Shown: positions 58,399 through 64,000 of the stretch, in pieces
How the letters are laid out: every line of letters starts with the position of its first letter
How positions within the stretch are numbered: position 1 is the stretch's first letter
Source of the DNA: JADLCX01 sp964630785
GTDB taxonomy: Bacteria; Planctomycetota; Phycisphaerae; Phycisphaerales; UBA1924
Assembly: GCA_964630785.1 (NCBI GenBank)
Contig: CAZVZG010000016.1
Span: 1 to 64,000, forward strand
Length of the DNA stretch: 64,000 nt
Direction: 5' to 3'
The notes under the pieces: generated by a model
Told to the model about the DNA's origin: nothing
The model's input: only the letters and a program-made list of their open reading frames with translations
Databases searched by the model: none
Made by a program: the position numbers and the translations under genes

Positions 58399-60372
58399 CT
58401 AGCCCCTGATCTTCACCACCACATACGTCACGTCATCTTCGGTCTTGTCATTCTGTCGATACTCCGCGAGCGCTTGTTCGAGCAGTTCGGCGATCTCGGC
58501 GGACGTGTGCGCATGGTGCTTGCGGATGAACTCGCGCAGCCGGTCCTTGCCGAACATCTCGCCGACCGGCGCGCCGCCCTCGGGCGGCGGCCCGGCCCGC
58601 ATCTCCCAGATGCCGTCGGTCCCGATGAGCAGCACGTCGCCGGCGCGCAGCCCTTCCCGCCGGTACTCCTCGTACTCGACGCCCTCCATCACCCCCAGCG
58701 GCAGGTCGCCGCCGTCGAGGTCCTCGAACGAATCGGTGTCGGGGTGACACACGATGGTCGGATCGTGGCCGGCGCTGGCCCAGCGCACCGACCCGCGACC
58801 GTCGCTCCCCACGCTCACGATCGTGAGCACCATGGTCATGAACTGCTTGTTGCGGCTGTCGCCCGCGAGCCCGCCGTTTACGCGGGTCAGCAGGTGGCCG
58901 AGCGCGGGCTCGGAACCGGTGTGGGCGCGCAGGGCCGCCCGGGCCGAGGCCATCAGCAACGCCGCGCCCACGCCGTGGCCCGACACGTCGCCCAGCGCGA
59001 TGAGCGTGGCCCCCGCGGCCGTCGGCGAGACGTCGATGAAATCGAAGTAGTCGCCGCCGGTGGCGTCGCAGTTTCGCGCGCGCCCGGCGACGTCGAGCGG
59101 CCCGGACACAGGGTCCTTCACGGGCAGCAGGCTGAGCTGCACCTCGCGGGCCACGGAGATCGATTTTTCCAGTTCCAATCGGTCTTTGGGCTCGCCGCTC
59201 ATGCGGTTGAGCGCCGCCGACAGCTCGGTGAACTCCCGGACCGCGTGCAGATCCAGGCGTGCGTCAAAGTCGCCCTCGCCGACCCGGCGCACGTGCGCGG
59301 CCAGCGCCCGCAGCGGGCGAGAGATCCGCCGCGCCAGCGCCAGCCCCAGAAGCACCGCGCCGACGCACGCGACCGCGGCCAGAACGATCGACCGTTGCTG
59401 CACCGCCGCGGCGTCACCCATGAACACCGACTCGGGCAGCACGACCAGCAGCGTCCAGTCGAGCCCGAGGTACGGATCGAGCCGGGTGGCCGCGATTCGG
59501 GCGTAGCCGCCGTCCAGCCTCACTCGAGAGACCCCGGACGCCGTCCCCGCCTTCACGCGCACCACCGCCGCGGCCCTCGCGCCGGGATCGGTCGCCCGGG
59601 CCAGCGGGCGGCGCTCACCCTTCTCGGTGTTCACGGACCCCCGCGACGACGCGACCATGAAGCCTTCGTCGTCGGCGATGAACACACCTCCCTCGCCGAT
59701 GCCGCCGCCGGCGGCCTCGGCCGCGGCCGACTGCACGAAGCTGCTCAGCGCGCCGAGCGAGACGTCGATCACGAGCACGCCCACAACCTTGCCCTCGCCG
59801 TTGCGGACGACCCGCGTGTAGCCCGATCCGATCGCCGAGTCCTCGCCCTTGTCCTGAAACCAGAAGTAGATCGGCGTCCATCGCGGGCCGCTGTCCGCGT
59901 GCTCGATCGCCACCTTGTACCAGGGTCGGGCCTTCGGGTCGTAGGTGTACACGCGCAAGGGCGAGCCCCTCGGCTTGCCCGAATCGTCCACCGCGTATTC
60001 CACCGCCGCGCCGCCGTGGGCGCCGTCGGCACGTCCGAGCTCCAGCCGGCCCGGACCGCGCAGGAGCCAGACCGTGTCGCCCGCGGTGTTGGCGAAACAG
60101 ATCGACGCGACGTCGGGCGAGGTCTTGAGGTCGTCGAACATGGCGCCGGCCCATCCCGCGAGCGTCCCGGTCGGGAGCGAGCCGGAGGCCATGCGCCGCA
60201 CATAAAGATCGCTCGTGCGCACGGCCGCGCTCAGGTAGTCGCTCACCCGTCCGCGCACCCGGCTCGTCGCCGTCGCCACGATGTCGTGGGCGAGGTCCTC
60301 GGCGATGCGACGGCTCGCGATCGTCGAGAGCGTCACCAGCGCGACCGCCAACGCCAGCACCGGGGCCACCAC
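58399..60372 (-). CDS. membrane Cache-HAMP-SpoIIE protein phosphatase (RsbU-type)
   Basis: 657 residues from GTG at 60372, the first usable start after an in-frame stop at 60463-60465. Helix 1 (VLALAVALVTLSTIAS) and helix 2 (~327-350) bound a periplasmic Cache-like sensor (RPWYKVAIEH, GSGYTRVV). HAMP follows (~350-400), then a PP2C-type SpoIIE domain with GDYFDFIDV, GDVSGHGVGAALLM, and GTDGIWE; metal-binding Asp residues are in place. Such phosphatases act on anti-anti-sigma proteins in partner-switching stress circuits. No partner is in the window. Confidence 0.9.
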   Translation of the reverse strand: MVAPVLALAVALVTLSTIASRRIAEDLAHDIVATATSRVRGRVSDYLSAAVRTSDLYVRRMASGSLPTGTLAGWAGAMFDDLKTSPDVASICFANTAGDTVWLLRGPGRLELGRADGAHGGAAVEYAVDDSGKPRGSPLRVYTYDPKARPWYKVAIEHADSGPRWTPIYFWFQDKGEDSAIGSGYTRVVRNGEGKVVGVLVIDVSLGALSSFVQSAAAEAAGGGIGEGGVFIADDEGFMVASSRGSVNTEKGERRPLARATDPGARAAAVVRVKAGTASGVSRVRLDGGYARIAATRLDPYLGLDWTLLVVLPESVFMGDAAAVQQRSIVLAAVACVGAVLLGLALARRISRPLRALAAHVRRVGEGDFDARLDLHAVREFTELSAALNRMSGEPKDRLELEKSISVAREVQLSLLPVKDPVSGPLDVAGRARNCDATGGDYFDFIDVSPTAAGATLIALGDVSGHGVGAALLMASARAALRAHTGSEPALGHLLTRVNGGLAGDSRNKQFMTMVLTIVSVGSDGRGSVRWASAGHDPTIVCHPDTDSFEDLDGGDLPLGVMEGVEYEEYRREGLRAGDVLLIGTDGIWEMRAGPPPEGGAPVGEMFGKDRLREFIRKHHAHTSAEIAELLEQALAEYRQNDKTEDDVTYVVVKIRG

Positions 60373-60541
60373 GATCAGCGCAACCAGCAGCCGGATGGGG
60401 AGCTTTGGGTTCTGGCTGAAGTTTGCGGCACCTCGGAGGCGCGGTCTGGGAGCACGGCGGGCTCACAGCATAACGAACCAATCCCGCGCGGGATCGGCCC
60501 ATCGCGGCCCGTTCCCCCGCCGCCCGTCCATACCCTCGCCC

Positions 60542-62422
60542 ATGCCCGAGCCCGGCAAGCCGCTGCTCCTGCTCCCGCGCCCCCGGTCCATCGAGCGCCG
60601 CCCCGGGCACGTCCGCGTGCAGCGGGCGCTGGCCGGCGAGGTCGATCGGCTCTTGTCGCGCCGGCACCTGCGCGCGACCAACCACCAACCGCTGCTCGGG
60701 CTCGGGCTCTTCACCAACATGCCCACCGAGCGCGCCGAGGCCTACCTCCTCACCATCGAGCCCGCCGAGCGCGACGGCGTGAGCATCTCGATCTCGGCCC
60801 GCGGCGACACCGGCATCCGCAACGGCCTGCGCACGCTCCGGCAGGTCCTCGATCAGTGCCCCGACCGGCGCCTGCCGTGCCTGGAGATTCACGACGAGCC
60901 CGCCTTCGCTGTCCGCGGCCTCATGCTCGACGTGTCGCGCGACAAGGTGCCGACGATGGACCAGTTGCGCCGCACCGTGGACCTGCTCGCGGGCCTCAAG
61001 TTCAACCACCTCCAGCTCTACACCGAGCACGCCTTCGCCTATAAGGGCCATGAAGAAGTCTGGGCCGACGCCTCGCCCATGACCGCCCAAGAGGTGCGTG
61101 AGCTCGACGACCACTGCTCCGCCCGCGGCATAGAGCTCGCCGCCAACCAGAACTGCTTCGGCCACCTCGGCGCGTTCCTCAACCGCCCGCGTTACAACCA
61201 CCTCGCCGAGATCGAGGGCGACAACGCCTGGCGCTTCATGCAGTGGGAACGCCGCGGCCCGTTCTCGCTCTGCCCGATCCTGCCCGAATCTGAGGCGTTC
61301 GTCCGCGACCTGCTCGGCCAACTCCTGCCCAACTTCCGCTCGCCGCTGGTGAACATCGGGTGCGATGAGACCTTCGACGTCGGCTGGGGGCGGAGCAAGG
61401 ACGAGGTCGCGCGGCGCGCCGTCCCGCACGTCGCGAGCCTCGGCGAGACGGCCGCCTTCGCCCGCGCCCGCGCCGAGCTATTCTTCGATTTCGTCGGGCG
61501 CATCTGCGCCATCGTCCGCGAGCACGGCAAGCGCCCGCTCATGTGGGCCGACATCGCCATGTCGCACCCCGACATGCTCGACCGCCTCGGCAACGACGTG
61601 ATCGGCCTGGCCTGGTGTTACGAGCCGCCGCCCGAGGCCCGCTTCGCCGAGGAGGTCGCCCACCTCCGCCGCCGCGCCCTGGGCGCGTGGGTCTGCCCAG
61701 GCACGTCGAGCTGGCGCAGCATCACCGGGCGCACAAGCGAGTCGCGGGCCAACATGCTCGCCGCCGCGGCGTGCGCGGGCGACGCCGACGGTTTGCTCGT
61801 CTGCGACTGGGGCGACGCCGGGCACATGCAGCAATGGCCGATCACGATGACCCGCCTCGCCGACGCCGCCGAGGCCGCGTGGAACGGGCCCGACGCACGC
61901 TTCGACACCCATCACAGCGCGGGCGCCTCGCTTCACCTCTTCAACGATCCCGCCAACCAGATCGCGCCGTGGCTGGACGAACTCGGCGACCTCGACCTCG
62001 CTCTGCGTCAGCGCAACAAGATGCGCAACGCCACCGCGATCTTCAGCGACCTGTTCCCGCCTATCCCGCCCAAACCCGGCCACCGCTACCTCACCGACGC
62101 GCCCCCGGAAGAGTGGGAGCGGGCCCGCGAACACCTCGACCGGCTCGCCACCGCCAAGCCCCGCAACGCGGACCCGCTCATCGACGACGAACTCGACCAC
62201 ACGCTCGCCATGGCGCGCCTCGCGATCGAGCACGGCCTGAGCTGCCGGCTCACGCCCGGCGGCCTCGCGCCCCGGCCCGAGGACCGCCCGCGCCTGCACG
62301 CGCTGGCCGAGCAATGCCTGACCGACCTCTGTCGCCTGTGGACCGTCCGCAACCGCGCCGGCGGTCTGGACCGCTCAAGCCGTCACCTCCAACAAGTGAT
62401 CGGGTCCCTGGCCTCGGCCTGA
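60542..62422 (+). CDS. glycoside hydrolase family 20 beta-N-acetylhexosaminidase
   Basis: 626 residues from ATG at 60542, no signal peptide. Residues ~1-110 correspond to the GH20b alpha/beta domain. The TIM barrel starts at RGLMLDVSRDKVPTMDQLRRTVDLLAGLKFNHLQLY, and NIGCDETFDVGWG carries the catalytic Asp275-Glu276 pair. The C-terminal helical part ends near 620. Hydrolyses terminal GlcNAc/GalNAc. Lack of an export signal suggests intracellular turnover of peptidoglycan or chitin oligosaccharides, inferred. Confidence 0.88.
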   Translation: MPEPGKPLLLLPRPRSIERRPGHVRVQRALAGEVDRLLSRRHLRATNHQPLLGLGLFTNMPTERAEAYLLTIEPAERDGVSISISARGDTGIRNGLRTLRQVLDQCPDRRLPCLEIHDEPAFAVRGLMLDVSRDKVPTMDQLRRTVDLLAGLKFNHLQLYTEHAFAYKGHEEVWADASPMTAQEVRELDDHCSARGIELAANQNCFGHLGAFLNRPRYNHLAEIEGDNAWRFMQWERRGPFSLCPILPESEAFVRDLLGQLLPNFRSPLVNIGCDETFDVGWGRSKDEVARRAVPHVASLGETAAFARARAELFFDFVGRICAIVREHGKRPLMWADIAMSHPDMLDRLGNDVIGLAWCYEPPPEARFAEEVAHLRRRALGAWVCPGTSSWRSITGRTSESRANMLAAAACAGDADGLLVCDWGDAGHMQQWPITMTRLADAAEAAWNGPDARFDTHHSAGASLHLFNDPANQIAPWLDELGDLDLALRQRNKMRNATAIFSDLFPPIPPKPGHRYLTDAPPEEWERAREHLDRLATAKPRNADPLIDDELDHTLAMARLAIEHGLSCRLTPGGLAPRPEDRPRLHALAEQCLTDLCRLWTVRNRAGGLDRSSRHLQQVIGSLASA

Positions 62423-62506
62423 ACCCGGGCGCGGCGCGGCGACTGATCGGCCGCGGGCCGGATAACCGATCTTGCCCCTAGAGTCTGGCGTGCCGCGGCG
62501 GGCCCA

Positions 62507-62522
62507 CCCCCCCCGGGGGGGG
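62507..62522. repeat. C8G8 palindrome
   Basis: Eight C followed by eight G, a perfect 16-base palindrome 85 bases after the GH20 stop and before the L,D-transpeptidase start. Confidence 0.6.
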
Positions 62523-62594
62523 AGAACGAGGGGCGCGACCGTGGGCACGCGCCGACTCCTTTTTTCCTCCGCTCCGACCAAACGGACCCCCATC

Positions 62595-63932
62595 ATGGCT
62601 CTTGCTTCCCAGAGTATCCGCAGCCAGACCATGCCCCGCTCGATGGGCGCCTCCAGCCGCAGCCACCGGCGCACGCGTCACCGACGGCTGATCGGCATCC
62701 TGCTCCTGGCGGGCGTGTGCATCGGCATCACCTACTGGGCCATGCGCCAGCGCGACGGCACCGCCGCCGCGGGCGGGCCCGACAACGCCGCCGACTCGAC
62801 CTCGCCCGAAACCCGGAACCTGGTCGCGGCCAGCCCGCTCGGCGATGCGGGCACTCGGCGCGACAACAAGCCCGCATCCCCTCCCCCGTCGCTGACCATG
62901 GGCGAGGTGCACGAGCCGCTGGCCAACATGACCACGACGCCGCCGGCGAGCACTCCGCGGAGCACACTCCAGCCGGCCGCGACGCCGAGCGCGGGCGCGT
63001 CGGAGCCACGCCTTCCGCCGACCGCCCCCCCCACCCCCACCACCCCCCCCACCGCCTCGACCGCCGCTGATCCCGCGCCGAGCTCGCCGTCGCCCGCCCT
63101 TACCGGCACCGGCCTCCTTGCCGAGGCCACCGGCGCGGCCGATCGCGCCACGGCCCAGGGCCGCCCGCTTGAAGCCCGCACCGTCCTCAACCGCGCCCTG
63201 CTCGATCCGCGGAGCACCGCCACCGAGCGTGTGAACCTGCGCCGTCGCCTGAGCGAGATCAACGACTCGCTCATGTTCGGCCCGGCCCAGACCCCCGGCG
63301 ACCCGTTCACCGAGACCTACCGAGTCGTCGGCGGCGACAACCTCCACAAGATCGCCGACAAGCTCCACCTCATCACCGAGCCAAGCCTCATCGCCCGCGT
63401 CAACAAGCTCGCCAACCCCAACGCCCTGCGCGTCGGCCAGACGCTCAAGATCGTGCGCGGCCCGTTCCACGCCGTCGTCGACAAGAGCGAATACCGCATG
63501 GACATCTACGCCGGGCCCGCGCCCACGCCCAGCAGCATCGGCACCGGCAACACGCCCGACAACGCCGAGCCCGGATGGACGTACGTCTGCTCGTTCCCTG
63601 TGGGCCTGGGCGCGCAGGGCCTCACGCCGCTGGGCAACTTCACGCTCAAGAGCAACTCCAAGCTCGTCAACCCGCACTGGGTCAACCCGCGCACCGGCGA
63701 GAAGTTCGACGCCGACAACCCCCAAAACCCGATCGGCGAACGCTGGATGGGCCTGGAGGGCCTCGACGACAAGAGCAAGGCCTTCACCGGCTACGGCATC
63801 CACGGCACGATCGACCCCGCGAGCATCGGCCACGAGATGAGCATGGGCTGCGTCCGCATGAACGCGGCGGATGTCGAGCGGGTGTATGAGTTGCTGACGC
63901 CGCGGGTGAGCGTGGTGAAGATCGTGCCGTAA
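62595..63932 (+). CDS. LysM-L,D-transpeptidase (YkuD domain)
   Basis: 445 residues from ATG at 62595. A basic segment and one membrane helix (LIGILLLAGVCIGITYWAM) anchor the protein. A long Pro/Thr/Ala linker (~50-175) spans the periplasm. LysM follows at ~242-290 (YRVVGGDNLHKIADKL) and the YkuD domain after it, with His403 (YGIHGT) and catalytic Cys419 (SMGCVRM). It forms 3-3 cross-links or attaches proteins to peptidoglycan. A GH20 gene lies directly upstream on the same strand. Confidence 0.93.
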   Translation: MALASQSIRSQTMPRSMGASSRSHRRTRHRRLIGILLLAGVCIGITYWAMRQRDGTAAAGGPDNAADSTSPETRNLVAASPLGDAGTRRDNKPASPPPSLTMGEVHEPLANMTTTPPASTPRSTLQPAATPSAGASEPRLPPTAPPTPTTPPTASTAADPAPSSPSPALTGTGLLAEATGAADRATAQGRPLEARTVLNRALLDPRSTATERVNLRRRLSEINDSLMFGPAQTPGDPFTETYRVVGGDNLHKIADKLHLITEPSLIARVNKLANPNALRVGQTLKIVRGPFHAVVDKSEYRMDIYAGPAPTPSSIGTGNTPDNAEPGWTYVCSFPVGLGAQGLTPLGNFTLKSNSKLVNPHWVNPRTGEKFDADNPQNPIGERWMGLEGLDDKSKAFTGYGIHGTIDPASIGHEMSMGCVRMNAADVERVYELLTPRVSVVKIVP

Positions 63933-64000
63933 GAGGGTGCTGCAAAAGTGCCACAGGCTCGCCGGACCGTGGCCAATCTCGCGGAACGCCGGCGCCTCGC
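63933..64000. other. terminal stretch without assigned feature
   Basis: The last 68 bases after the L,D-transpeptidase. Nothing can be supported here. The next gene lies outside. Confidence 0.4.

Overview
The window is very GC-rich and reads like a chromosome segment from a planctomycete, most likely class Phycisphaerae. The indications are proteins ending in paired dockerin-like repeats closed by a terminal Cys ('GC-type' anchors), two exported proteins with a PAPG-type PEP-CTERM tail, proteins with the zinc ribbon CxxC-[GR]Y-[DS]-L-x-G-...-CPECG that is frequent in planctomycetes, DUF1559-like prepilins, and several short dispersed repeats. No species can be named from the sequence alone. 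There is no rRNA or tRNA, no prophage, no transposase and no CRISPR array. Most loci are chromosomal housekeeping or planctomycete-specific genes in short, often divergent units.

Region by region: 1-2.5 kb holds a YrdC-like/low-molecular-weight phosphatase fusion that runs off the left edge, a doubtful small gene and a prepilin. 2.5-12.5 kb holds comEC, a large exported protein with a possible C25-like C-terminus, trpE carrying an in-frame dispersed repeat, an exported Gln-rich protein, an ankyrin protein and holA. 12.7-22.5 kb holds a membrane-anchored unknown, clpC, a PEP-CTERM protein, an ABC-2 permease and a GT39-type glycosyltransferase. 22.5-39 kb is the accessory-looking surface-protein region: an unknown regulator-like gene, a second prepilin, and five dockerin-anchored exported proteins. 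Four of these share a new-looking ~400-residue N-terminal domain. ispD and an orphan adenine methylase sit in the middle.

39-51 kb holds a DUF486 membrane protein, a YacL-type PIN/TRAM protein, the SRP RNA gene, a zinc-ribbon membrane protein, ruvX, dinB-like, a GNAT, hsp20 with a near-perfect sigma-54 promoter, a Gly-rich RRM protein, an exported MsrB-MsrA, a second PEP-CTERM protein and a pRiA4b ORF-3 fusion. 51-64 kb holds a vapBC-type toxin-antitoxin pair bracketed by two copies of the 3' end of thiC, thiC with its TPP riboswitch, small membrane proteins, an ArsR regulator, osmC with a palindromic promoter, a DUF2959 lipoprotein, a Cache/HAMP/SpoIIE phosphatase, a GH20 hexosaminidase and a LysM-L,D-transpeptidase.

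Functional themes are an exported, disulfide-rich surface proteome with dockerin or PEP-CTERM sorting, stress and redox protection (Hsp20, ClpC, OsmC, MsrBA), and cell-envelope polysaccharide or peptidoglycan handling. The points most worth checking are the dockerin-protein paralogue cluster, the thiC-3'-end duplication around the toxin-antitoxin pair, dispersed repeats lying inside trpE and thiC, the twin operator-like boxes around the second prepilin gene, and the unusual SRP RNA loop.
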